A stretch of DNA of 64,000 nucleotides from NCBI GenBank assembly GCA_029582155.1, contig CM055896.1, positions 29,710,373 through 29,774,372 on the forward strand. Direction: 5' to 3'. Origin of the DNA: Panopea generosa. Its lineage: Eukaryota; Mollusca; Bivalvia; Adapedonta; Hiatellidae. Positions 49,108-62,500 of the stretch are shown here, piece by piece. The position numbers were made by a program, and so were the translations under genes. Below the pieces are notes generated by a model, which was given only the letters and a program-made list of their open reading frames with translations, was not told the origin of the DNA and searched no databases. The first letter of the stretch is position 1, and each line of letters opens with the position of its first letter.

Positions 49108-49700
49108 CCTCGCTGAGGTCGTAGATTCGAAAACGTTAAGTGAGAAAGTATGCCAGTTATGCTTCAGTCACGTTTGTGGCATCCCGGGCGCTGGAGACTT
49201 TTTTCCGATGTCTTGGATTTGCCGTGAGTATGATCACATAAGATACGGGCACCGCATGCCCCCCGCAAACAATTTGCCGGATTAAATCGAACGGACACCT
49301 GAAGGATACCGTAGAAAGCCCGAAAGACTATCGCAAGGATATCGCAAGGCTATCTGACGATGGCCGGGCTGTCGTACGGTAGCCGGAAGATGTTCGTGCG
49401 GCCGCCGGCCGTGTGACGGGCGGGAAACATGAGACTGCCGGGTAGGTTTCGATGAGTTTGGGTCAGAAAAAGTCGGGGGGACACCGGCAACTTTTATCTC
49501 TGCTCTAAAAGCTCTCGGCGACTCGTGCGGCGTCTAAAAATCGGCCGATAGTGGCCGATGATCTCCCGGCGTCCTTACGTTTCCCAGGCTTGCTGGACGA
49601 TTTTGGCCAAAAAACTCATCGCCCGGGACTGAATCATTACTTACTCAGATTCATTATGAGGTCTTCTTCAACTATAAAACAAAACATGTTATATCTCCAA
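49108..49700 (+). mobile_element. SINE family 3 copy split by a GC-rich element
   Basis: 49108-49172 (cgctgaggtcgtagattcga ... gccagttatgcttcag) and 49633-49700 (actcagattcattatgaggt ...) are parts of one family 3 SINE; 49173-49632 is foreign. It is head-to-head with the SINE on the minus strand at 48967-49106. Confidence 0.7.
49181..49629. mobile_element. GC-rich element with terminal inverted repeats
   Basis: About 450 bp, clearly GC-rich against the window. Ends are tcccgggcgctggagactttttt and, inverted, tcccgggcgatgagttttttgg, matching at most positions. No open frame of note. MITE-like; family unknown. Confidence 0.72.
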
Positions 49701-49796
49701 TCATGGCTGAGTTGACAAAGTAAAAGCATCAGAAGTCATTTGAGCAGTATCTACTTTCCCCCGTCAATTTGGTTCTTCACGACGTATATTCGGGTT

Positions 49797-50025
49797 CTCC
49801 GTGTCCGAGTGATCATACGCACCATTTCGGGATAACTTACATCTGACCGCTATGGTCGTAGGTTCGAGTCTCGCTCGCTCCAAAAACTTAATTTGAGAAC
49901 TTATGCAAGCTATATTTGCAAGACGGATGGTGGTTCTACTCAGTCTGGTTATTCTTCCACCAATAACACTGGATACGCCATATATAACTTGAAATGTGTT
50001 TGAGTTGGAATTTTTGTGTACGCTG
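49797..50025 (+). mobile_element. SINE family 3 copy
   Basis: gtgtccgagtgatcatacgc (A-box), gtcgtaggttcgagtctcgc (B-box), ggatggtggttctactcagt, tccaccaataacactggata, cttgaaatgtgtttgag. Confidence 0.85.
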
Positions 50026-50062
50026 ATAAACATATCATGTTACAATATGTGTTATTGCATTG

Positions 50063-50345
50063 TTATTGTATGGTGCTTAGTTTTCAGTCATATCTCGACG
50101 GTGTCTACTTGAGACAGTATTCTGAGCGTTGTCACACTGGAGTATCATGCCGCAGACACATGATATGATACCCCACCCAGTCATAATATACTAACACCGA
50201 ACCAGACATAGAACTAAAGCTGAGCGCCAAGTGAGGAAGCTTCTTGTACCATTTTTGGGGCTTTGGTATGACCACGCCGTGGATAGAACCCGTGACCTTC
50301 CGCATGCGAGGCGGACGCTCTACCACTAAACGACGGTGCGGTCCC
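50063..50345 (-). mobile_element. SINE family 2 copy (minus), nearly full length
   Basis: Minus strand: gtttagtggtagagcgtccg, gcatgcggaaggtcacgggt, accaaagccccaaaaatggt, gcttcctcacttggcgctca, ggcatgatactccagtgtga, ctaagcaccatacaataac. Adjacent to two family 3 copies. Confidence 0.88.
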
Positions 50346-50454
50346 GTGTAATTACATAAGACACATAATTAATTTTATTGACAATATACAGTTATTCTTT
50401 ATTATACACATATATGTATGTATAATTAATAATATACTTAGTTGTATGACAGTG

Positions 50455-50672
50455 GTCTTCCGTAGACGTGTGGTCTTGGATGTCATCTAACACATAAACC
50501 TCTCACTGAGGTAAGAAGTTCGAATCCCTCTCGGTACTTTATGTGGTAAAGTGTGCCAGTTACATGCGGAAGGAAAACAGGGTTGCCATACCCAGATAGT
50601 CAACCACAAATTCACTGAAAAAGATATACCATACATCAACTGTCGTGATATGTGTTGAAATGGCGTCAAACA
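50455..50672 (+). mobile_element. SINE family 3 copy, diverged
   Basis: cctctcactgaggtaagaagttcgaatccc (B-box), atgtggtaaagtgtgccagtta, catgcggaaggaaaacaggg and gatatgtgttgaaatggcgtcaaa. Confidence 0.75.
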
Positions 50673-50739
50673 ACATTCAAAAATAACACAGGATTGATAT
50701 TATTACAAAAAGGGTTAACAGTTTACTACACAGCTATCT

Positions 50740-50930
50740 CATCAACGGTAATTCGTCCACGCATCAGTTGCTATTGACACGGATACAATTAATAATACAA
50801 TCTATGTTTTACTTCCTGATTCGGCGTTGAATCCGTCATTAAATGTTGTATGTGATACACTCAGGATGTACCCAAATTTGTGAAAAAATAAAAAAGGAAT
50901 ACTTTGTAGATTATTTATGTGTAAGACATT
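50740..50930 (+). promoter_or_regulatory. Promoter region of copy C, block conserved with copy B
   Basis: ttcgtccacgcatcagt, attgac and cggatacaat at 50752-50790 match 15761-15797. ACTTCCTG lies at 50811-50818, 120 bp before the ATG. No TATA at the equivalent place. Confidence 0.55.
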
Positions 50931-51003
50931 ATGGAAGAAAAAAACGTGTTAATTTCCACCCTGCGTTGTATTTTTGCCATGAGTTTTCTGATTCGATATA
51001 CAC
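50931..51003 (+). CDS. Copy C exon 1: signal peptide
   Basis: ATG after gtaagacatt opens MEEKNVLISTLRCIFAMSFL..., 24 codons, ending in phase 1 at GTAAGT. Same length, phase and CIFA core as copy B's 15932-16004. A charged start followed by a hydrophobic run fits a signal peptide. Confidence 0.75.
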
Positions 51004-53530
51004 GTAAGTATATATCTATATTTAACGTTTTACATTTTAAAACCGTGTGTTAAATCATAGACAAATATTATTTTCTGTCTATGGTATGCAGTTTTAACAC
51101 CGCTTGTATTACATAGACTACCTACTTGGGTGATTTAATACATATAAACTACACATTTGTATATCTTACCTATTGGATTGTTTTACTGAGGTTTAAATGA
51201 TCATGTATTGCGTATAGCTGTTGCATAATAATCGTAATCGATTCATGATTGATTGATTGATTGATTGAATATTTAGCGTCATTGTTATGCCTTCCAGGGC
51301 TAACAGACGATCAGTTAACCTAACCAATGTTTCCTTGGATTAACCAGTACTTGATCACACCCCATCTCCGCAAGTAACTTTCCCACTTGAATCAGTGGTG
51401 AGAGACGAATGGTAATGAGATACAATGTCGTATATCAATCATCACGTAGACTGTTGCCGGGCGGGGGATTCGAACTCACGACCCCTGGATTGATAGTCAG
51501 ACTCGTAACCCACTGCGCTAATCGGGCCCGGCTATTCAAAGTGCGTTAGTACTATTGCTGGGAATATGTATAGGTACACTGTAAAACTACAGTTTGTTAG
51601 TCAACCGCATCATTGCATAATTGAATTCCTGTCAAGCATGTACCCGTACTTGTCAATATTATGTTTACAACTGTTAACAAGTAAACAAAAATTTAGTTCA
51701 AACATATTTTATTTCGAATATCACATATTTACAAACAATTTTGTCAAAAGGATTGGAATGAAAGACAAGCTCATAGAATTCCTCTCCTATGTACATTATT
51801 AATACCAGTGATATAATGGCACATCTAGTTCATTGGCGGAGGAAGACCTCATAATGAATACGGGGTAAAACCGCTTTATTTCCGTAATAACTGGCTATCT
51901 TTCTCACATAAAACATTCGGACCAAGCTGGGATCGAACACACAATCTCAGGGATGAGAGGTAATTGATCATTAGGCAATATCGCTTTAGACTACTCGGTC
52001 ACCGAAGACTCCCGTTGTAAAATATCTTTAAAGTTTTGAAAGATAGACGTTTAAAACCGTACTGTGTTTTTTCTGTCCTTTTAGTATTATATAACGTTAA
52101 AACTCGTTAAATCAAATATTGAAACGAGCGTGTATTCTCTCGCGTGTAAGACACAAACAGTGTGTAATTGTTTCAACATTCCATCTTAAAAAGGCGTGTA
52201 TCATGAAACATCTCTATAATAATTATCGTTTAAAAAATAATTTCAGTTTAAAAAGGGTAAACATGAAATGCATTTAATTATCATTTATACGGACTTAGAT
52301 ACAAATTATTCAAAACGATAACGTTCACGCACACCGTCTGATTAACTGCATCAGCCTTGTCATTCAGACTCGTTTTAAGGCTGGTTAACTCAATACAACA
52401 ATATGAAACAAATAAAATGGATGAAATAGAAATCAAATAGAAGTCACGTGATACCTTTGATACCTCATAAAATGTATTGCATTACTAATATTTAGCGGGG
52501 AAGTTATCATAGTTTTACCTGGGCGCGTACGCCAAGTCGTGGAACATTGTTTGTTATGTTTAAAAGAAATGACAAAGGATATCCTTAAAAACATAAATAA
52601 GTTTAGTTAAGCATGAGGGTTTTTTTGCTAATCCTCAAAGGTTGGAAAGAAATATTTAACAACCGGTATACTTCCCTTGGAAGGGGCACACGGCAATGTT
52701 GAAATTGTGTTAATAATTTACGCATCATATCATTCTGTATGCATATACACGTAAACCATTTTGCATATTAATGTTAGTTTAAAGGTATGTATTTTGAAAA
52801 ATCTGAAAATCTGTAAAGTGACAATTTATAAAAACTGCCGAGTGTCCCTTTAATGGATTATAAACACACGTAGTTTACTCTAGGAATAGGTTTGAATCGC
52901 CGAGACTTAATTGTCTTAATCGGAAGGATTGGTATAAAATGTAATAACCCCCTAAAAGTACAAACAGCAGCTTTCCGACCACCCCACCGGGTACGAAACC
53001 CAAAACACAATTTGAAGAAGAAGTGTAAATTCAAATATCTCAGTTTGTTATAGAGTAACCAACCACCACTGGTTTTATGATTACTGTTAATAATTAATAA
53101 ATAATTGAGTTTCAAAGTAAGATATTTGCTATTTTATATAGTTCCATGTTTTCTTACATACATGTATTCTAATGATGCTTGGACGTGTGTAGAATTAATG
53201 TCAACATTTCCATGTATTCCTTTAAAAAACATCCATACTATGTTCCGGGTTGGCTTTTGGCCCATCCTTAGTGAAACAAATATATTTAAATACAAAACGT
53301 CTCATTTTTGTTATACCAATAACGTGCTGCCGGTTAAACATCTGTTCTGTCTACAAAAAACTATTTACAGCTTCCTTGTTTCATAGATATAAGTAGTGCA
53401 TTAATTTAAGATTAATTTAAGTATAACATTAAGTATTACGACATAAGGACAGGAGTAATTCGTAGTAAGGCCTAAAAAAAAAGAAGGTTTGTTTCCTGTT
53501 ACATGCCCAAAAAAATATGGGTCGGTAGGT

Positions 53531-53570
<40 letters not shown>

Positions 53571-56500
53571 TCGTTACCACACTCCTTTATTAAATGGAAC
53601 ATCAAAATGAATGAGTTTGTTAGTTTCTATTACATGATTATATATGTCATTTTGAGGGTAGTGGTGTGAAAGTAATATATCTTTTAAATAGTACTCAATT
53701 TCAGATATGAATCTGAAATCTGAAATGGCTATAATAAACCGAGGAAGATGTTTGATATAGGCTATACTGTCTTCGCAAAAATTATACCTTGCACCGTTTC
53801 TGTGAGTCTATATCGCCTAGGCGTATGCAGTGATTTTTTATAATGAGATTACGAGCGTCGTTTAGACACAGCACGCCGGTGCGTAAGAATTACTTTGTTG
53901 TGAAAATCACCAAAAAGAGCGCGAAATCCGATGCCGATTTTTTGGACATAAAAACTTTTGAGTCGGCAGTTAAAATATAGGGTCGGTCGGGTAACCGGAA
54001 ACAAACATCTTTTTTTTTTAGGCCTAAAGTGATCTAAGGCGCTATCGTTTATTGACCATTTACTTCTCACCGTTCGAGCCCAGCTTGGTCCAAAACTTTA
54101 TGTAGAACGCTTGTAAGTTGCTAGAGGATGAAGAGTGATCACACTCAGATTTCTTTCGTGGTCCAATAATAAAACCGCTGCCCGCCTTGCATGCGGAAGG
54201 TCGTGGGTTCGATCACCGACCGGGTCATACCAAAGACTTTAAAATATGGTATTAGAAGCGTCCTCGCTTGACGCTCAGCATTTAGAGGAACGTTCTAGGT
54301 CTGGTCGACCCGGTGTCAGTATAATGTGATTCGGTGGGGTATCATACCATGTGTCTGCGGCATGATACTCCAGTGTGACAGCGCTCAGAATACTGTCTCA
54401 AGTAGACGCCGTCGCGAAATGACTGAAAAAGTTGTTGAAAGCGACGCTAAACACCATACAACAACAATATCAATAAAACTGCATGCTTCATAATTATATA
54501 ACCTGTAATGTGTTGAAATACGAGTGTTTTAATTCAAGTCAATCTATAAAGATTATCAACCCGGTGGAAGCACGCATGGATTGACAGTGTACTACAAATT
54601 CGAGTTCATTGAGTTTCAATACAATCAACTGTTAATGTTTTGTTGAACATATGGATACGGACAGGCAGGTGGAATTTATATTTGGTATAATAAATTGTAT
54701 TACGTATGTTACACTATATTAGACATTTACAATTACACATCACAGGATGGGAAATATATGATATTTTTATTTAATTATGATGATATTAGTACCAGTTCTC
54801 CCCAGCACGATGGTATACATGTATTTGTGTACATATCATATTGATATAAAACTGAAAATGAAGTCGGGTATAAATACGAAAAACACACCCAAACAAAACA
54901 AAACATTACATTTTTGCCGGCTGGATTCGAACGTCGCTCGTTCCAAAACGATTGTGTGCGAGAGATAGTCGGTAATTTGCGGAAGGACAGTGGTTTTTAG
55001 TTAGACTCATTTATAAAAACCTGGGGTCCTTATAAGCCAACAAAACTAAATACCACTTATAACCTATAATGGGTCGAAGATGACGTTAAACTCAATGCTA
55101 AAAACGACACCGAGCCAAGTGTATTAAAGATGTGTGTTAAATTTCGTATTGTTAAACATCGAAATCGATCACACCCACCACGGCAAATTATTATTATCTC
55201 GGTCTGTAAGGGTGGTCTCCGCGGCTAATTGGTCTAAAGCGCAGTCTCAATATCAGTAACTTTCACTGCTAAGGTCGTAGGTTCGAGTCCAGCTCATTCC
55301 AAAAAAAGTTGATGTAAGCAAGTTTCCCAGTTACTTGAGGGAAGGGTGGTGGCTCTATTCTGGTTCGTCCATATAAAACCGGATGTGCCATAACATAACC
55401 TGAAATGTTTTTAAAAACGGTGTTTAACCCCATTAATATATTACATATATATATATATCGGTCTGTTTTAAAAGAAATGACACTTATAAATCGATAGAGT
55501 TACTGACTAAAAACGAAATAGTATTTTTCATTGACTAATATCACGTTTCATCATGCGCTCTCTTCGTCTTTCCAACGAAATACTTAGCTTGCTTGTTGAA
55601 CCAGAGCGTTACGTTTATAAACGTTAAATACACATATCTTGTTTAATCAGTACATAGCATTTTTTATAACATTTAATACATATGCTGTAACACAGGTGTT
55701 TGCTTTTGAATTGATAATGAATTTGTTATGCAATAATTTTCAAACAAAGGTTAGTTTCTACTACATGCAAATAATCTTAGCTCGATTGCTAAGAAAGCTC
55801 AGAGTTAGTATGAACTGCTCTCGAGTCCGCTTCCTGAGTGTTGTTTTATGAGAGGCATCGGGTCGAGCGGGGGATTGAACCTGCAAGCTCTGGCATGAGA
55901 TGCCAGGACTCTACCCATTAGACTTCCACATTATGCCACACAACATGCTAGACTGTGCATAATATTTATACCAAGTTGCTGAAACCCATAATGCCTGGCA
56001 TCTTTATAAATTCATTATATAACAGAATTAGTATATTCGAGTACATGCACGTTCATATTATACTTTAATGGAATCGAGCATTTAGGTCCCCCCAGAAAAG
56101 TGTTCTAAGGTGCCATGTATGAAAAGAAGTGTCAGCTATAGTTCAGTTTTATAAATTTCCATACGATATGAAAAAGATATATCAATTGTTATCAATTTTT
56201 ATAAGTTCATGATATTTTTCTTTTAAAACTAGCACAATAGTTCGTTTAAAACCTGTTAATAATTACTTAGATATGAATGAGTTTTAACGCCATTATCAGC
56301 ACATATCATGCTATATATGGTATATCTAGTTTAATCGGTGGAGGAAGACCTCAGTATGAATAAAACCACCGTCCTTCCGCATGTTACTGGCACACTTTCT
56401 TACATAATGTTTTTGGAGTGAACGGGACTCGAACCTACGACTTTAAGTACCGGTGAGAGATCTTGAGACGCCGTTTTAGACCACTCGGCAACGGAGAACC

Positions 56501-59500
56501 TTTAGTTAGATATGAAGTATCCGGTAGTAGTTACTTGAGAATAGTATAATTATTCACAAGATATACGTTCTTGATATTGACTTTATGCGTGAACAAGAAT
56601 AAGGTAGATTTCCAAATTTCCCTATACCGATTTAAGTTACAATAACACCGTGCAATGATAGACGATACCACCTTCATAAATCAGTACTGTTTGGAACAGG
56701 TGTATGCACTTATAGGAGGAAAAACATTTTAATTTTTTTAATTTGATATGTCAGTCGTATAATTATATTACATGTAGTCTTACTTGAGTGGTAAACGTAA
56801 GTCGATATAAGCTTCATCCCTAAAATTAATCTTATGTGGTACTACCTAGATTAATATAATCTCAAAACTGTCCATAATTTTAAAACCTTTGATGTATTGA
56901 AAGTCGCGTTAACCGCTCATCACCAATATCTGATAGAACAGCTTAAATTACAAATGCACACTGTTTTGAAATGATATATGATACTTGCATATACATGTAT
57001 GAAATATCGTCTGATCCCAGTTGCTTTATAAATGTCCATATTATACTTAAGGCTTGATTTTGTGCTCTAAAATGACACATCATTACTTATATCACTACAA
57101 CTACATGATTCTTATTTAAATGGCATACTGAGGTGGATCACAGCTCCGTCCCAACACGTGCACTTTTCGTGATAATAATTGCGGAAAAACGGTGGTTTTT
57201 CCCATATACATATACGTATATGAATGTGTGCTCTTCCTCAATCAGTACAACTGGTTGACCATGTATAACACCCGCACACGCACATCGTTGCTTCATGTTC
57301 TCATTAGTTAGAACAGTTTGCATATGCGCGTTGTTTTGATCTATATTTTTGTACACACATGGTTTATGATAGTGATTATACTTGCACAAGTAAAATATTT
57401 TCACTTGTTAGTAACACGATAACGGCTTTATTCGGTGCAGGCACATACTAGGTTACTACTACCCAGATGAAAATGGAGAAATACAATACTTATGGCGTGA
57501 TACCGGTAACGTCTGTGCTCATTAAATAGAAATAGGAAACAAAAAAAACATCATGGAAAAATATAGGTAGAAACTGTAATGATATATTCATAAATAAAAA
57601 CTAAACGCTAGGAATAACTAAGTGGGCATTTTGATTTAATATCGAATAGATACTCTTGAATCGCTCCCGATTCAATTTATTTGGATTTATTAAATACTGA
57701 GTGTTGCTGCGGAGAATCTGAGGTCATCGGGTCGAGCCTGGGTTTGAACCTGTGACCTCTCGCCTGCTTAATCCCAGACTCGATCTGATGATCTCTCTAA
57801 TAGTTAACTTTTAGTACTTTATACTTTATACCTGATATGTTTTAGTTTTTAATTTATACAATATAAACGTTTTATTTATACTTCAAACTATATACCCTAC
57901 ACTTGAATATTATTCTTTATTGTTTATACTTTCATATACATGTAGTCTTAATACTTTATCATATTTATCTTAAACATAATACATAATACTTTATACTTCA
58001 TATTGTACACTTTACAATTAACAATTTAAACCATACAATTTATACTTTGCGCTTTGTACTTATATTTTATTTTTCATAATTTATAGTAAATACTTTATAC
58101 TTTACACTTAACAAATTTTACTTTTTATTACACTTTACACTTTATCATTTATACTGAACACTTTATCATTTACAACGAGTATTTTATACTTTATATTTTA
58201 TTATTTAAACTTAAACTTGAAACTTTATTTTTTTCTATATAATATATTCTTTATAATTTATACCTTAAACTTTGTACTTTATAATTTACACTTTACAATG
58301 TATACATTATAATTTGAATTTAAACCGTACAATTTATGCTTTACACTTAACAATCGATACTTTACACTTTACAATTATACATTTCACTTTACACGTTACA
58401 TATAACACTTTGTATTTATACTTCACTCTTTACACATAACAGTTTGAATTCAAACTTTACACGTATTGCTTAAAATACTTTACACTTTACTGTTTACAAT
58501 GTATACTTTATACTTTACACATAACATTTTGTATTCATACTTTACACTTATTGCTTAATACACTTTACACTTTACACAATGTACTTTACACTTTATACTT
58601 AAAAATATACTTTAAACTATATATTTTTTTGTATGTTACACTATGTACTTTATACCTCATATAATTTTTGTGAACAAGATACTAGATTTTGTAGAATGAG
58701 ATCCAATGTCATTGTTCAACTTATTATTACGGTTAGGTATTGCATATCCAGTTTTATTCAATTACCACAAACCCTATATTTAATGTGCTATACTAACGTT
58801 GACGTTTTCTTTAAAGCATTTTTTGACAAGTGTAGAGTTAAATAATTGAATATTATAAAAAATCTAGTTCGTCATTTTTTCTATATAGTGTACAATATAT
58901 TATATAAAATCATGTACAATTATGCAAAAACGCTCAGTTTGATTTCATGTAATTTTGATTTGCATTTGTTTTTTTTTTCGAAAAAAAATCGAGAAAGAAA
59001 ATAGTTTTATCGCTAATTTTTCAAATTTTGAGTTAGTCGTAATTTTTGCATTGATAAATTCATACATCCGTCAAATGTGAACGTGGTGATGTATGTTTGG
59101 ATGCTATATATTAGGTTAAAACTCAAATGAGGTCGAAAATGGCCATGTTTATGACGTCACATCTACATATTTGCTACATTAACCGCAGCAAAAAAAAACA
59201 ACATATTCACATTGGAAATTACTTCTAGCATTTAAACCAAATATACTACTGATTTCGAAAATAATTTAAAAGGTATATTTTTCCTGAATGTTTATACTTT
59301 ATTCTTTATAATTTATACTTTACATATTACAGTTGTTTATATATACTTTATCTTTAATCATTTGCACATTAAACTTAATACATTATATTTCATACTTTAC
59401 AATTTATACTTTACACTTTACTCTTTACACCTGATACTTTACACTTTACTCTTTACACCTGATACTTTACACTTTACTCTTTACACCTGATACTTTACAC

Positions 59501-62500
59501 TATACTCTTTACACCTGATACTTTACACTTTTTTACAATTTTACTTTACATTTTATCCTTCACACTTTACATTTAACAATTTGTATTTATACTTTTTACT
59601 TAACAATTGATACTTTATACATGGATATACATTGTAATTTATACTTTACACTTTATACTTTATTATTTTATATTTTATACTTTACACTTGACACTTTATA
59701 TTGTTAACATCTTGTACTTTTCATGTTACGCATTGTATTTTACACTTTACACGTCATACTTTATACTTTATTCTTTAAAGTTCGTAGTTTATATTAGTTA
59801 TTTATACTTAAAGTTGTATACATCTTATATTGTGTTAAGTTGGGTGATATATTGTTAAAAATATTCAAACTGTTATACTATTCAAATTATTAAAATGTTT
59901 ATAAATGTATAATATATTAACCCATTATTATAGTTCATAATATATTATCACTATTTTCAAAAATGGTATTAACTCTTATAAAACTGTTAATAATTACATA
60001 TTCAAAACTGGGAATACTGTATTTGTTGTTTACTGTTTTAAACTGTTATTAAAATAAGTGTTTCTTCAAAACTGTTTTACTGTAACCGTTATAAAACTGT
60101 TAATACTCATATCGTGTAAGCTATCAAAATAACTACAGTTATTAACTGTTTTAAAAATGAAACTTATTCTCAAATAGTTTGTTTTATATGATAGTAATAC
60201 TTCGATAGTAACATCGTCATATTACTACAGTTAGTTTTAAAATCTAATGTGAAGCCTGCCAATGAGAGAATATATTTGAACACTATCTCATGTCCTTTCA
60301 GTTTAAATCACAATAACATTTGTGCAGCAATAGGTGATACCCAAACAGTTCAATGTTTTGAACAGGTGCACCAGCATGATGTTACTACATGTAAAGGTAA
60401 TTACAATTATATGATGACCATGATCGGTGTGTTATTTGAACGCTATTATACAATTTCTAAATATTATCCATTGGATTAAGCTGTGTTACGTTAATCGTTA
60501 CGGTGATCTACCAGTAGAGTTTCTGTATCACGCGGTAGGATATGTGTTTGATCTCAGAGTCGGGGTCATATTGAATACTCAAAAATGACACAAAGAGTTT
60601 CCCCTGTTTGGTCCTCAGTATGAAGAGTACAGATTATTGTCTGGTCGACTCCGTGTCATTATGATGCCGCGTGTGTGGCGTGTGAATAAATATCTATATT
60701 CGCATTGAAATACTATAATCCTTATAAAATAATAAATTTAACAGATAAAAAAGCTCAGTGGTTAAAACGAGTCGTACATGTTATACAAAGCTGCTTGTAG
60801 AGCGACAGAAACAAGATATACATGCGGCGTGTATGTACTAGATTGTTGTATATATTATGGTTGTATCTACAGATGAGGCGTGTATGTACTAAATTGTTGT
60901 ATATAGTATGGTTGTATTTACAGATGCGGAGTGTATGTACTTGATTGTTATATATATATATATATATTATGGTTGTATCTACAGATGCGGCGTGTATGTA
61001 CTAGATTGTTGTATATAGTATGGTTGTATTTACAGATGCGGAGTGTATGTACTTGATTGCTATATATATATATATATATATTATGGTTGTATCTACAGAT
61101 GCGGCGTGTATCTACTTGATTGTTGTCTATATTATGGTTGTATCTACAGATGCGGCGTGTATCTACTTGATTGTTGTCTATATTATGGTTGTATCTACAG
61201 ATGCGGTGTGTATGTACTAGATTGTTGTAAATAGTATGTTTGTATTTACAGATACGGCGTGTATGTACTAGATTGTTGTATATATTATGGTTGTATCTAC
61301 AGATGCGGCGTGTATGTACTAGATTGTTGTATATAGTATGGTTGTATCTACAGATGCGGAGTGTATGTACTTGATTGTTATATATATTATGGTTGTATTT
61401 ACAGATGCGGCGTGTATGTACTTGATTGTTGTATATATTATAGTTATATCGTCAGATGCGGCGTGTATGTACTAGATTGTTGTATATAGTATGGTTGTAT
61501 CTACAGATGCGGTGTGTATGTACTTAACAGCTTGTATATATAATGGTTGTATCTACAGATGCGGCATGTATGTACTAGATTGTTGTATATAGTATGGTTG
61601 TATATACAGATGCGGGGTGTATGTACTTGACTGCTTGTATATATTATGGTTGTATCAACAGATACTGCGTTTATGTACTTGATTGTTTTGTATATTATGG
61701 TTGTATTTACAGATCCTGCGTGTATATACTTGATTGTTGTATAGAGTATGGTTGTTTCTACAGATGCGGCATGTATGTACTTGACTGCTTGTATATATTA
61801 TGGTTGTATCTACAAATGCTGCGTGTATGTACTTGACTGCTCGTATATATTATGGTTGTACATACAGATGCGGTGTGTATGTACTTGACTGCTTGTATAT
61901 ATTATGGTTGTATCTATAGATGCGACGTGTATGTACTAGATTGATGTATATAGTATGATTGTATCTACAGATGCGGAGTGTATGTTCTTGGCTGCTTGTG
62001 TATATTATGGCTTCGTCTAGAGATGCGGGGTGTATGTACTTGACTGCTTGCATATATTATGGTTGTATCAACAGATACTGCGTTTATGTACTTGATTGTT
62101 TTATATATTATGGCTGTATCTACAGATCCTGCGTGTATGTACTTGATTGTTGTATAGAGTATGGTTGATTCTACAGATGCGGCATGTATGTACTTGACTG
62201 CTTGTATATATTATGGTTGTATCTACAAATGCTGCGTGTATGTACTTGTCTGCTCGTATATATTATGGTTGTACATAGATATGTGGTGTGTATGTACTTG
62301 ACTGCTTGTATACATTATGGTTGTACCAACAGATGCGACGTGTATGTACTTGATTGTTGTATATATTATGATTGTATCTACAGATGCTGCGTGTATGTAC
62401 TTGACTGCTTGTCTATATTATGGTTGTATCTACAGATGCTGCGTGTATGTACTTGACTGCTTGTCTATATTATGGTTGTATCTATAGATGCTGCGTGTAT

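Noticed and set aside
50280-50336. tRNA genes (here and at the other SINE heads)
   Set aside because: Only A/B-box-like heads are present. Acceptor stems do not pair and each is followed by a SINE body.
55857-55935. Functional tRNA-Glu gene on the minus strand
   Set aside because: The anticodon arm is good, but no acceptor stem could be formed, and a relative with the same border lies at 57725.
60249-60479. 76-codon open frame upstream of the minisatellite
   Set aside because: Cysteine pattern does not fit EGF or lectin exons, and no acceptor/donor pair in phase 1 could be placed convincingly.
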